Below are positions 34,649-46,800 of a stretch of DNA of 64,000 nucleotides, in pieces. Positions within the stretch are counted from its first letter, which is position 1, and each line of letters opens with the position of its first letter. A program made the translations under genes and the position numbers. Below the pieces are notes generated by a model. The model had not been told where the DNA came from. It searched no databases and worked only from the letters and a program-made list of their open reading frames with translations. This DNA is from Zelopaecilomyces penicillatus (lineage: Eukaryota > Ascomycota > Sordariomycetes > Hypocreales > Pseudodiploosporaceae), in NCBI GenBank assembly GCA_005765155.1, contig VCCP01000001.1, forward strand, positions 868,001-932,000. Direction: 5' to 3'.

Positions 34649-36393
34649 TCATCTATTGAAATAAAACTTTTTAGCCAGTAATCTCATCAATACTTTAGTA
34701 AACGGATAAATAGCATCAAGCTTGAAGCCTTCTGCAAGATAAGGCAAACCCTTTGAATACAACAGCCGCATAGTTCTAGGATCATCACACTTTGGCTCGC
34801 TTATAACAACAGTGATGCCATGGCCAGTATGTGTGATGGATGTCTTTTCCCAAGCTGATATAACTTGTGGACTAAACTCAAACTCTTTGGTTTCTTTGGC
34901 TATTTGCCATATACTTTCCCATAATACTGTAGCGAAAAAGACAAGAAGGGACTTCGCGTCCAAGACCATCAATCTCGGTATTAAATATCTCCATACTGCG
35001 GAGATTTGGTAGATTTTGAGCGATGGGTGCCATGAGCAGAAGTAAGCGATGAAGTTGGGCATCATGCTTATAATGCAACAGGGCTGATTTAAAACAGATT
35101 CGTTCAAGCTTTCCCCATTGTGTTAATAAAGGCTGCTTAGTCAGGATGTTAGCTAAAATATCGTGAATTTCTGGGAGCTGGGGTGTTGGATCAAATGGCT
35201 CAATAACAGATATATGTTTGAGTTGATGTTGATGAGTTTGTAACATCTCAAACATGGTTAAAGGCTTGGTCTGTATCCGTGGTCTCTGATGTAATCCTTT
35301 AAAATGCTCTGCAAAGTAATGAAAACTTTGAAGGTTTGTTAATAATACTGGGAGCAAACGTTCTCGAAAATCTAATTATATAAGTTAGTAAAACGATCCA
35401 CCTTGATAGTATAGCGTTCTTACATACCTTTGAGATACTGCTCTTCTTCTCCGGCTCTTCTTCTACACCATCTTTCAAGTCTAAAAGTAGTGAGATTGAC
35501 CAAGCTTTCACTAAGAACCTTGGTAAGTGCTAAAGGGCTTATCTGTCGTTTGTATTGATGCCTTATAAGCAAGGAGTTCACAAGTTTTACTTGTGGAAGT
35601 TGGTAATTCTGTAATCCTTGGAATTGTAACATAGTTCCAAGGTATCTCTCAGTGGCATGGAAAGTTTCTGGTCTCTCTGAAGCTAACCGAGCTGTTTTAA
35701 AATGCTCCAGACGTAATTCAAGGTGATCTTTATTTTTCATTGCTGTGTGAAAAGGGATTATATCCCATAAAGTGTCAAGATCATTCCAGCTTCTGAAGGG
35801 GTAAGTTTTACTTAGAGTAACATCATTATAGTAATGTTGTATATCACTAGGGGATTTAATCCCCAGCTCAAGTGTTAAGCCTGGCTCTTCGGAATACCAA
35901 GTTGAAAGAATAGTAAGTAATTTCTTGATTGCCGTTGTAAAGATTGTGTTGTTTCTATTAAAAGAAAGATGTTAGTATAAAATATTCTCAAGGAAATTAA
36001 TAGAAGTGGCACATACCGATGGATCTCATGCCGATTCTCAGGTTTATGACAAGACAAACAAGAATAACTAGGCAATTCAATGACAAAGCCTAAATGACGA
36101 ATATTATAAGTTCGAAAAGTATTATGTCTAGTCATGATAGAACCAAAGTCGTGTAATTCGCGGTTGTTGATTTGAAGATGACGAAAGTTGATCTTTTCAA
36201 TGGCATATTGCCAGTCGGAACAGACAGTAGCATATGAGCTGAGGGACTTGTCTTTGCAGTCTTGAGCTACCAAGTCAAGAATGCGAAAGCGCAGTTCGGG
36301 TGGAAGCTTGAACCAAGATGGACGCAGTCGTGGGCCATCTATCAGTGCCTGTTCGTATCTTGCAAGTTCCATTGCAATATCAGGAGGTGACAT
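34649..36393 (-). CDS. F-box-like hypothetical protein, possibly frameshifted
   Basis: Minus-strand exons 36393..36017, 35954..35428 and 35371..34649 have clear GTATGT donors. The N-terminal part has LPPELRFRILDLVAQDCKDK, then SSYATVCSDWQYAIEK, an F-box-like motif of the rapidly expanding Sordariomycete families that may recruit substrates to SCF ligases. The third exon does not stay open: the frame of the upstream part stops at 34878, while the natural C-terminus (LWESIWQIAKETKEFEFSPQ to the stop at 34649) is in another frame. Removing 34966..34927 as a 40-nt intron (GTCTTG to CTACAG) restores the frame; a simple frameshift near 34930 is the alternative. The gene is much richer in A and T, also at third codon positions, than its neighbours. 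Function is not known. Confidence 0.6.
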
Positions 36394-37131
36394 TTTGACA
36401 GAAGATGAGGAGGAGGAGAAAGATCAATTGGAGAATAAGATGCATCATCAAGGAGTGAGACAGACGGCCAACTTATATAGACTGGCCAGAGGATAGAGTT
36501 TAGAAGAAAAGCTTAGTTAAGGTTCGGTTGTGAAAAGGCAAAATCTCCCAAATTATATATTGTATGTCCTTTTTGCACCTATTCAGGCGCACGCTATGGA
36601 GGCATGAGAAAGTAGATGAATGGATATCTTTGAGCATGAGATGATGGAAATGAGGCTGATATTTTGCATTGACGCTGGAAATGGAAGTGGGGGAGGGGGC
36701 GAGATACGAGATTGGCTGGGTGTGCTGCCTGCCAGCTGCCTGCCACTAACTCCACTGCACGTTAGGCAGCCCCCCCCCCCCCCCCCCCCCAGTGCTATTG
36801 AATGCTTGCATGAACAGCACCACCAACCTCAAACACGGCTTTTAATGAGAACCTCGTGGTCGCCTCTGTTTCTTCTTCTTCTTCTTCCGTCTCGTGCAAA
36901 CCCTCCTTCTTTATTTATTTTTATATTACTACTATATCACCATTACGTCCTGTCAGCAGTCATATCCCATCGAGCGTTCCGTTGATTGCCCTACTTGCTA
37001 AACTAATCGCACTCGACGTCACAACTCACAACCCCTTCTCCAAATCCATCTACCCCACGCTGGGCCATTGGGCCGCCTTGTGCAACCAACACACCACACA
37101 CACCCTTCTTTTCTCGTCTACTTCTCCCACC
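36394..37131. promoter_or_regulatory. shared divergent region, F-box-like gene / TM protein gene
   Basis: The two genes diverge from this 738-bp region. It holds a 21-C run at 36770-36790, a (TTC)n run near 36872-36888 and a pyrimidine-rich leader before 37132. Confidence 0.5.
36770..36790. repeat. poly-C tract
   Basis: Twenty-one C in a row upstream of the gene at 37132. Confidence 0.85.
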
Positions 37132-38508
37132 ATGGGCAAACCGTCAGACGACTTTCCTACTCCGCACTCGCCCTCGACGAGCCCAGCCTCTCGTCTGATC
37201 GAGCCATCTGCTGCCATTTCCCTGCTCGCGCCCGACCGAGACGCAGCAGCAGCAGCAGCAGCATCCTCATCGTCGACGTCCCCTGTCCCGCCCTATTACG
37301 ACCCGACCGCAGATGACGACAGCAACCACGCCAACGATGATGAACTGCCGCCTCTCTATAGCGACATTGACCGCGACGCTGTAGCCGGTGTTGTCGACCC
37401 TTTGCTCCCCCAGGGTGGCGATGATTCTATACCAGTAATCACCGGAGACCCCGACACCCATATCCTCCCTGGTTTTCGCAGCGTCGAGCCCTTCAGCCGT
37501 GACTCCAAGTCGGGCACCGTGTACTATCTCGATGAACGCCTCGAAACCAACCCAAAGAGCCTGGCCATGTGGCTGAAGCTGCTGGCGAACCTGCCGCCAC
37601 GGCCCTTTGTCCATATTCACGGCTCACACTCGGAATTGCGCCGGTCCGGCGACCGCGATGAGACGGTCAAGGTGGTCGACTTTGACATTGAGGTCGAGCT
37701 TACACACCTCCTCTACTCCGATATCAATAGGCGTCAAGCCATCCGTGAGCTGCGGACCGTCGACAACCGGGACTGGGCCCGCCGCGGTACCATCTTCCCA
37801 AAGCGCGCGCCCGGTGTTGGCAGCAGCAACGGCGTCCACGCAGATGAGGACGGCGTTCCCTCAATGGATGAGTGGTGCCACCGCTTCTGCGCCAGCCGGG
37901 CTGGGCTCAAGAACATGGTCTTCCAGCGCCGCGTGTCAGGCTGGGACTGGGACCTGCTCCGAAACCGTCTAGAGAACCTCGTGCGCGACGCAAACTACCG
38001 CGGCAACATCACCATCGACTTCCCTGTTCGCAACAGCCGCGTCGAAATCTACAACGTGTGCCGCACCAACCGCTGGCGCCTAACCCGCTGGATCTGCCTC
38101 CTCTTCTACGTTAGCCTGCTCTTCATCTTCACCTGGCCCTGGCTGTTCTTCCGCACCCGCCGCTGGGAGACAGTCTACGCCGAGTGGCACTTCAGCCAGG
38201 AAGTAGAAAACAGCGAGACCGGCGAGATTGAGACGCGGTATTCAGCCATGAGCGAGGACCGCTGGTACAACATGTGGGCGCGTGTTATCCAACGCGCCGT
38301 GCTGGAGCGCCGCCAGGGACACCTAGATCAGGGAGATCTGGAGCGCTTCGGCCAGCCGCCGCCGCAGAGAGTCGAGGGCTTCTTTGGCGCGATGCAGGAT
38401 GGTGTGGACGCGATGGGCGTGGTGGATCGATCGTTTGGCTGGGGAGGAGACACGACGGGGACGGGGTTCCGGATAGGTGGCTTTCAATTTTTCAACCGAG
38501 GGGGGTGA
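37132..38508 (+). CDS. conserved fungal single-TM protein of unknown function
   Basis: A single exon of 458 residues starts at an ATG in a strong context (CCCACCATGGGC); the frame is open further upstream but only over leader-like sequence. The N-terminal 130 residues are disordered, with a seven-codon (GCA) Ala run. A globular part follows (YYLDERLETNPKSLAMWLKL, then HGSHSELRRSGDRDETVKVVDFDIEVELTHLL). One clear membrane segment is at 321-340 (ICLLFYVSLLFIFTWPWLFF), flanked by Arg on both sides, and a Gly-rich tail ends the protein. I do not recognise a named domain, but the composition and long ordered core look like a conserved ascomycete membrane protein. Topology and function are not predictable from the sequence. 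Confidence 0.75.
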   Translation: MGKPSDDFPTPHSPSTSPASRLIEPSAAISLLAPDRDAAAAAAASSSSTSPVPPYYDPTADDDSNHANDDELPPLYSDIDRDAVAGVVDPLLPQGGDDSIPVITGDPDTHILPGFRSVEPFSRDSKSGTVYYLDERLETNPKSLAMWLKLLANLPPRPFVHIHGSHSELRRSGDRDETVKVVDFDIEVELTHLLYSDINRRQAIRELRTVDNRDWARRGTIFPKRAPGVGSSNGVHADEDGVPSMDEWCHRFCASRAGLKNMVFQRRVSGWDWDLLRNRLENLVRDANYRGNITIDFPVRNSRVEIYNVCRTNRWRLTRWICLLFYVSLLFIFTWPWLFFRTRRWETVYAEWHFSQEVENSETGEIETRYSAMSEDRWYNMWARVIQRAVLERRQGHLDQGDLERFGQPPPQRVEGFFGAMQDGVDAMGVVDRSFGWGGDTTGTGFRIGGFQFFNRGG

Positions 38509-39496
38509 TGAGAAATGGGAGAAATGAGGATATGTGTGTTTTGTGTAGTTCATTATTGGTTCTGTTTTCGTTAAAAGATTCCAGGCATCGTGGGATGGAT
38601 AGGCTGTTTCTCGGATGGTGTTAAGTTGTTCTCTCCAAGTTTAAGCGAATAATACGAGTGTGACAAGACAGTGTTATTTCTGCGATCCATATTGTTTCAT
38701 ACTGTCTCATTGCGGAATATGGTATTGTTATTATCAATATACCCGTTTTTATAAACATGCCCAAACAAACATTATAGAAATTAGAATGCCGTACAATCCG
38801 TTGCCAAACCCTTATGGGTTAACAGCACCAATGCCAATCATCGTTCCTCAGATCTAACCAGGAAAGAAGGCAACTCGCAGACTAGACTTCCTTGTATGCA
38901 ATACCATCAAGTTCTATCCCCTTTTTTGTCATATCTTCAATGTATGACAAGTACTTCATGGACTTTCCTATCATACCCAGATATATTTTCATTGCTGGTA
39001 AGGTAAAGCTCTAGGTTAGGGAAAGGTCGAAATGCGCGCCCCCAAAAGACGAGCACACCTATTTTAGCAACCCCGCCCCCGCCATCATGACAAAACGGGC
39101 AAAAAAGCAAACCATCCAACAAATCCCATACCTATCCCCATAACCTTATCCTGATCCCCAAATCTCCAACCTCATCACATCACAGCACGCCCCCATCCTC
39201 TATCAAGATTCAAGGCCCTTTCCTCCATCATTCATTCATTCATGGCTGTTTGAGTCCCCCAAACCCCATTGTACAGTCAGTCAGCTTAGCTAAGCCTTAT
39301 CAAGCAACGTTGAGAACCATCCATGACGGCTTTTGCGTCTGGTGCATAACCCTTTAATTTTCTATCTCAGGATTTCAGATCTTCCCAACGCGTTCTCCAA
39401 GATAAAAAAAAGAGATAATTTCTGTTTCGAGAGAAAAAACTCAATAAACGAATTTAGAGCCTTCTCCACGTCTCGTTAGCCATACCACAAAAAGAT
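38509..39496. other. intergenic region
   Basis: 3' flank of the TM protein gene and promoter of the Irc6-like gene. A CATT repeat lies near 39225-39241. No gene seen. Confidence 0.55.
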
Positions 39497-40822
39497 ATGG
39501 ACATTTCAAACCCGCGGCGCATTCTTGCCGTGAGCTTGGAAAGTGAGGCAGAACATCTGAGTCGCCTCGTCAAAGGTCTGTTGTCCTTTCCCATTTACGC
39601 ACTTCTTAATTCTTCAAGCACCAGTCACTTTACTGTTATTTACTTACCATGTTGAACATAACCGTTCTAATAATCTGCGAGTAGACCTCACAGGATCTAC
39701 ACCCGAGTCAGCCTCCACCACCCTGGCTGGTAGTTCTCATAATCTCAATCTCAAGACTTCATACTACACAGCCACCATCCCCATCTGGCTCGATCTCATT
39801 GCTTCACCTTCTGACTGGGCATCATCATTTCTCTCCGATGAGGCTCAAGAAGTTCTTGCTGTACTTGGTGGCCTGATCCTCGTCTTTGCCATGCCAAGTG
39901 GCACAACTGAAAGCAATACTACAGGGCATGACCAGACAAGAAATCTCATCCGGCAGGTTGGCCAAGTGGTCCAGAAAGGTCTCGGTGGCTGGGAATGGGA
40001 TGGGGTTCGGCTGGCAGTAGGCATGGGTGACGGCGAGTCAGATGAGTGGGATGAGATATGTGCCGAGCTTGGGCTTGAGTTTGTCCAGTTGGGGAGTGGC
40101 CATTCACAAGAGAGAAATGAGTTTGGTGGTACGTTTACCCAAGATTCCCACCCAGACCACAATCTCTGTGCTCTGTGCTCTGTCTTCCGCCCCCTTCACA
40201 AGCAGAGTGATCAATCATGCTTGGCAGAAAAAGGAAGAAAAAAAAGTGTCTAACCCCAGTTCTAGAAAAAACGGGCATTCTAAGAGTCAGAGAAGCGATT
40301 GAGTCAAACGACTGGGATCAACTCGAGGGGTCGCAAATGTCAGATTTTGGCGATTTCGAGAACGCATTCGGTAAACTAGAGGATGAAAATGAAGCAGATG
40401 ATGGGGATTTCAATCCTGAGAGCTTGGAATTCGGCGTCGACCGTTCCGATTTTGAGGGTCTTCGAGCAGCCATATGGAATGTCAGTCACAATGAGGACAA
40501 GCAGGAAAGCATCAATCCCGACGAGGATGGTGGTACCAAGGCACCCGCCCGGGCCGGTCATCCAGCAGAAACAGAAACAGAACCAGAAGCAAAACCCGGG
40601 ATGGACGGCAAAGCCAATAATGCAGGGAAGGCTGGTTCCAGTGGCGCTGATAAATACGATTGCCGCGATGGCAATACCGATTTGGACGACGAGGATGTAG
40701 CCAAGGTGGAAAGATTGATGAGAAAACTGCAGGCTGCTAGGGAAATAGGAGAGGGCATGAGCGAGACACAGCGAAAAAGGCTGGCAGCTAGAGCAGTGGA
40801 GGATGTCATGAAGGAGCTGTAA
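39497..40822 (+). CDS. Irc6 / alpha- and gamma-adaptin-binding protein p34 homologue
   Basis: Three exons (39497..39575, 39685..40128, 40260..40822) give 361 residues. The fold begins with PRRILAVSLESEAEHLSRLV and DLTGSTPE, a small-GTPase-like start as in Irc6 and p34 (AAGAB). YYTATIPIWLDLI, EAQEVLAVLGGLILVF and GWEWDGVRLAVGMGD follow. The C-terminus has the typical WDQLEGSQMSDFG acidic region and a final helical segment VAKVERLMRKLQAAREIGEG ending in RAVEDVMKEL. Family members act as assembly chaperones of AP-1/AP-2 clathrin adaptors; yeast Irc6 was named for a recombination phenotype. The third-exon acceptor lies only a few bases past a CTAAC branch-like sequence, so its exact border is less certain. 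Confidence 0.85.
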
Positions 40823-43800
40823 CAAAAAAAGGAGTCTTAATCGTCAATCGCCATCTCCTACAAAACACAGGCAGTGCATTAAATACCCAATGTGATACAC
40901 CACGTTTCGCGGCACTGACGTCTGTGCTTCCGATCCGGAGTTGCCGTCGGGACTTCAAACATGCTGTGATCCAAAGGGCGCCTCAGTTGTGCGCGACCAG
41001 TATGCGTGATATTCTATTTTCCGCATCCAGCCATGAGCTGCCGCCCAGCGGAACTCGCACTCACCTCTAGTCCAGCCCAACGTTGGCGCATGAATTTGTG
41101 TGGGAAGTATCGAATTATGAGGCACGTATGCGGCGCCAGCACCAACGCCCGGGCCTTCGGACATTTGCCCGCCGCTCCGACCACAGATCTCACCAATGCA
41201 AGGGTCCAGACCAAACTGCCTGGTGTCTGTCAAACGCGAGACACGCAGGTGCATGCGTTGCATGTGTGTATGTATGTATCAAAGCCACGACACTGCTGAT
41301 GCTCCTCGCCCTTGGGGGTTTGAAGCAGAAAAATAAAACCTATATCCATTGCACAAGTAATTAGGTGAGCAGTACTAGAACTGCCAGCCCTTGGCCAAAG
41401 ACTTCACCCTTCCACAGCCTGTGTATGTAGACCATACTGTTATCCGTGAAACCCCTCGCTGGTGTCAGGCAGGACAAACGTCTGTTATACCTGTAAGCGC
41501 ATCACACAAATCAAAGAAGAAAAGAAAAATAAACAAAAAAACCAGAGTCCCGATGTAACCAGACATTATGAAACGTAGGCATTATATCATCGGTGCAGTC
41601 CATTCTTGCAGCAGGGTATAGACACATCGGATGATCTAAGACGGGGGCAAACGGACAACCTAGGCCAGCAGCTTTCTCACGGAAAATAATTATGGTTCGC
41701 GCCGATCGATGATACCCCGAGACAGCTGCATGGCTAGCCGAAGTCAAACTACAGAAACAACAACAACAAACAAACAAACACGGAAAGTACTCCAAAAAGA
41801 AAAGAAAAAGACAAGGGAAACAAATCAGGAAATATTTTGGGGTTTAGGTCGCTTATATCATGTGATTGGTGTAGGTGACAGCCAGGCAAGAATGCGAGAT
41901 ATTGCTGTGGATTTCATATGTCGATGATTCGCAGGAGCAATAATGTCAGTCAGATTCTCTCAATCAAACATCGACAGCCCTATATGTCTGAATAACAAAG
42001 GCGCGATGACCCGTCCATCTTCAGTTGGCATCGTGGTAAGGAAGACAACTAACTTACTTCTGAAATGTCCTCATCCTGCAACACGGAGCAAAGTATGTCA
42101 ATGGCGCGCACATTGTCTGAACTATGCAAGGTGGTGTTTTCGCCATACCAGTGCATGCATGCATATTTCTGATTATAGTGCCTGCTGTGCTTTGAGAATG
42201 GTGTTACGGGCGTGCCGGCAAAAGAGAGACGGGTCTCGTCTTGTTCCTCGTAAAACCCTCCCGAGGTAGGAATAGCTTGGTCCAATGATTCATTGCCAAG
42301 CCGGGGCATTATTGGGGGGGCTAGCCGCAGTTACCGCCAAAACGGGTGGAATGCTAGCTCTCGTCCCAAAACCTACCTACGCGTATTATACTAGAGAGGC
42401 TGTGGCGCGGGAGTTCGATGACCGTTCGTGCTCACAGCAGGCGTAATCAGTCTGGGTCATCCAGCTCCAAGTCTGATATTCGTCAGAATATGAATAGTGA
42501 CGGTTAACTCTCCGCCCCTCAGTCGCGTCAGCTGCCCCATCCGTTGGCGATCTGTTTTGAAAGCCTGGAGGTCCGGGAGGCGAACGGAGAAAAAAGAAAG
42601 AAAAAGGAAAGAAAAAGAAAAGGGGGGGTTAGCCGCACATGAACTTCATTCCAGACCCTCCAAAGTGGCGACAGTTTGTCGATTCACGACAGGCAGAGCA
42701 AATAACCCTTGTTCAAGGTCTGTTAGCATTGATCGTCTAACCCTTTCCCTCACCAGCTCTTTGGTCCTTTCCATATCAACCATAAACTCGATACGATACC
42801 CGAGTATAAAAGAGAAAGCGACAAAAGCAGCATGTTCGGGACATATCGTCCCTTGACCGTGCGCGTCGGGCGTACAGCACCGCATCTGTTGTTCACGGAC
42901 TTCTGATGGAATGAGATCGCTCACTAGACCGCTTTCGGGTAGCAGTCTGCACAAGACAGTTACATATCCAATGGCATGCGCTCGTTAAGCGGGGCCATGG
43001 TCTGACTGTGGTTGGATGTCGCCGGCCTTCTTCGGGCCAGGACAGACAACAACAGGGTCCTGGTCAGGGGAAAGGAGGTTTTGGTGAGTGGGGGTGGGTT
43101 AAGCAGCTGTTATGTGCTCCAGAGGCTAGTCGGTGTGCCGCGAGGTTTGTGGCAAAAACATTTACCTGCCTGTACAACAGTGGGTGTTGTTCATACATAG
43201 GCAGGATAGGATAGCCATCCAGCCAACCGTGCTGTACTATGTAATTATGTCGTACAGTCAAGTTCGCAGCCTGGCGGGGAGCTTATGCCGGAGAACGTGA
43301 TAGTCCAGGCTCGCCTGCCAACAGTGGATGCAACTAAAAACGGCGTCATGGCAAGGTGTGCTGTGTCTGGTCGTCTGTTTTGATCGCCAGCATGCAACGC
43401 CAGCACCAGACGGAGCGGAGGGGATGCCCGGCGCGTGTGTGTGTTTTTTTTTTTTTCTTTCTTTCTTTCTTCTCTTTCCCTGTCTTCGCTCCCCGAAGCC
43501 GATACCAAACAACCAGCGCGTCTGATGGCTGAAGCGTAGCATGCACGATACCTAGGCGATCGTGGGCTGACGCAGTTTAGAGCCGCGACAGGGGCAGGGG
43601 GTCCAGTCCGTCCAGTTGAGACCCACTGCATGACCGCATTGGCGGGGAGTCTACTGCAGGAACACTGCGGGCCTTTTCGCGCCATGCCAAGCGCCTCGTT
43701 GGCCACCACTTTCTGTCACTTGAGGGTTGATGCTGGACGGGTGTGCCTGACTGACTTCTGTGGCCGTTAATATGCCCAGGGCCTGTTTACCGTGGTTGTC

Positions 43801-46800
43801 GTTTTGCGGCGCGAAGGGGGGGCACGAAGCTGTGAGCGCCATGTGTGCAAGGGGCTCCCTGTCGACAGACTTGCGTAGACGCGGCCATGATGTCACACAC
43901 CCATCAGGCCAGACCTTGTGACAGCAAGAATGGGTCAGTTACAAACTGTGCTCCGCGGCTTCGCTAGGCCAGCTTTTGCCTGGTGGCCGGCTGTGCAGCG
44001 CAGCGGCCGTGCGTGCGGCATGCGACCTGAGCACTCCAAAAACTTTTGCTTGGCTTGACTGATACAGGTACTGGTATCTCCTGATTAGTTAGCTATTACT
44101 TGGCGCAGCAAAGGGCGAGCCGGTTATCTGTCCAAAGCCTGAGGTAGCCAATATTTCAACCCGGCAATGGATTATTCGGCTTGAAAGTGCCGGTTGGAGG
44201 TATCTGTTGATTGCATAGCAGACACCGCCTTGACCGTAAATGTCCCGCCATTGTTCAAGTGACTTGCTCGTTGATCCATTCGGCTGCCTATGCTGGTTGG
44301 CTTGAAATGGAGAGGAAGTGCAAAAGTGTAGGGTTGGACAAGAGAGGGACGTGCCCGTCTCTTCCGTGGCTATCCTGGTCTCCGAGCTGGTTCGCCTCAG
44401 TCAGTGGCTAGAAGGTGGAGCCGGCATCTTTGGCGAGGCTCGAAGCTCAACACGATCCGACTAGGGGGCTAGACCGCCTCGATTTGTGTGCACTGTCTGT
44501 AGTTGGCGCGAGTGGAGTGGTGACTCCCTATCTGACTGTTGGCGGACTTGTCTTTGCCTGTCTATCATATCTGATCGGCAGCCTTCGACAATTGAACGGG
44601 TCTGGCTACTACCTTGCCCCGAGTCACACTTTGCTATCGTGATGAGATGAAAAGGTACAAGTCTGTTGAAAATGTCGGGGAAATAAAGTTCAACACAGGT
44701 TCGACAGTGGTGCCAAGAAAAAAAAATACCCCAATAGATAATACTTCATACAGTGAACGGGAATGACGTTCTCTTTGTCTTACCGCAAGACGTGGCATCC
44801 TGCCCGAGAGAACTCTGAATGAACAGTGATGGTCAATAATTCATGTTTACCTAGGTGGGAGCCGTTTTCAGCACAACTTGTGACTTGTAGCAGTATGGTA
44901 CAATTAAGGCCTTCATGAGCTGCGAAAAGGGGAGGCGTGGCAGTGTTCGCAGGTCCCTACCTCATTGAACCAGGACTATCGTATGTACAATGAGGACCAG
45001 AACGGTGACTTCAGCAGGGCAACGTGCGAGAAAGCCTTGCACACAAGCCTGGCGCCTTTGCCCTGGAAGAGCGACAGACAGAAACCAATGGTGGCTCCAC
45101 GTTGATTAGTCCGTTGTGCGTCTTCACAGTGAGCCCAGAGCCGTTGGCGATGTTCACACACGGTACCACAATGTATCTTTGAGTATCTGCAGGCATGTCC
45201 TATGGAACCTTGCATTGGTTGTGTCTCAACCCCTGTTGCTGGCTCGGCCTGGCGCTGTGAGGCTGCCACCAGGAGAAGAAAAAGGCATCTGTAGGTGTAC
45301 CCTTGCCGTCATGTCTGTCCGTTTCTCCTGTCTTGTATTCTGCGTGCCAGTGGACATGGCAACACATCCTTGCTTCATGGTTGCATCTGTTCAATGCGAT
45401 GTGTACAATGGTACGGAGTATAGTTGTAAACATCCCATAACAAGCAAGTACGAATACCTACCCTTATCTCCCATCCCTATGGGTATGAAGTAGGAGCTCG
45501 CAATGAACGGCCTGCTCCAGCGTTATGCAAAATACAAATGCATTGCCTTCCAGCAACATCGCCATAGACTGTTCTTAGCCAGGCAGAACAGGGCAGGATA
45601 AGACACCTCGGTCTTCTGCCGGCTGCGGAGAAAAGTCGGCTGCGGGTCCAATTGGCTGCGGCAACGGGATAACGGGTCTGCGGAATGCCTGACCGTGCTC
45701 TTTCCTGTACTATACTATGGTACTCCTTACATTCCTAGATCCAGGCATTTGAGTACTGATAGGTTCGCTCAGACGAATGGTAGATGTGCGAACACTGCTC
45801 GTAGAATCAGTAAGTCCAACGACACTCTCGTTGACGGATGGGGTAAAAAAGGGGACGTTTCTGAGGATCAGCGCGCTTGCATGTTTCTGTAGGTTAGTCA
45901 TCGTTGTAGGCGAAAAGGATGCCGGGGTTAGCAGCAACGCAGTTGTCCTCGTTCTGGTACATGATTGCCACAGGTTGGAGCCTTGGAGGTGTGAGTATTC
46001 CGTAGCGTAGGATTGATGCCCGTCCTGGATGCACAGCATCGTATTCTGGCACAGCCAACCAATCATCGACTCGAATCCCGCCTGTTTTTGCCTCGATTCC
46101 AACCCGTGCTAACGTACCTACCTGACCGACCGGCGTGCTGGGTATTTGCTCCGTACGATAGGTCCGTTTTATTGTAGCAGGATGGCTGGTACAGAGGGAG
46201 GAAACCGTCGTCTGGCATCCACAACGAAACATGCATGTGTGTCTTGAGCGAGTCCTGGTGGTGGTGGTGCATAAGTTCGGCGTAGCGCTGGCGCAAGATT
46301 CTTCTTTTAGAACAAGCCCCAAGGGACGTCGGACGACCTTGGGCACATTGCAGGCACGCAGGAGGCACACTGGTCGGGCAAGCTGCAAGGTACGATGCGC
46401 CTCTGTGGAGGTGGGTGGTGTCTGGTCGACGAGTGTGGTTGGTGCGTGAAGCCATGGTGCAGCAGCAGCAGAAGCAGCAGGGTGGGAGGACGAGGAGGTG
46501 TGGAGGAGGCCGGTGGTGAGAGAACGGCGCCAAGTACCGGGCGGGCTGCCTGGCTTTGTGGATGCTCACGGGGTCAGCCAGGCTTGCCAGGCAGGCGACA
46601 AGGGCTCCTGCCCAAGACTCTCACCAAGGGGCCAAGGACTACCTTTGTAGGTTAGTAGTATACCAGGCCTCAGTAGCTGGCTCTCTGTCTGAGGCGCACA
46701 ATATTCATGATACGTCAAGCTCACTGTCCCTCAGGTAGCACAGTCGCGTATGTACAACCTCCTCTAGGCAACTGGTGCTAAAGCAGCAGAGACAGCAACC

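Noticed and set aside
36856..37131. Upstream extension of the single-TM protein
   Set aside because: Ser runs from a (TTC)n leader; the ATG at 37132 has a strong context and begins the plausible protein.
46060..46090. Possible tRNA T-loop (CTCGAATCC)
   Set aside because: No acceptor stem, A-box or anticodon arm can be formed around it.
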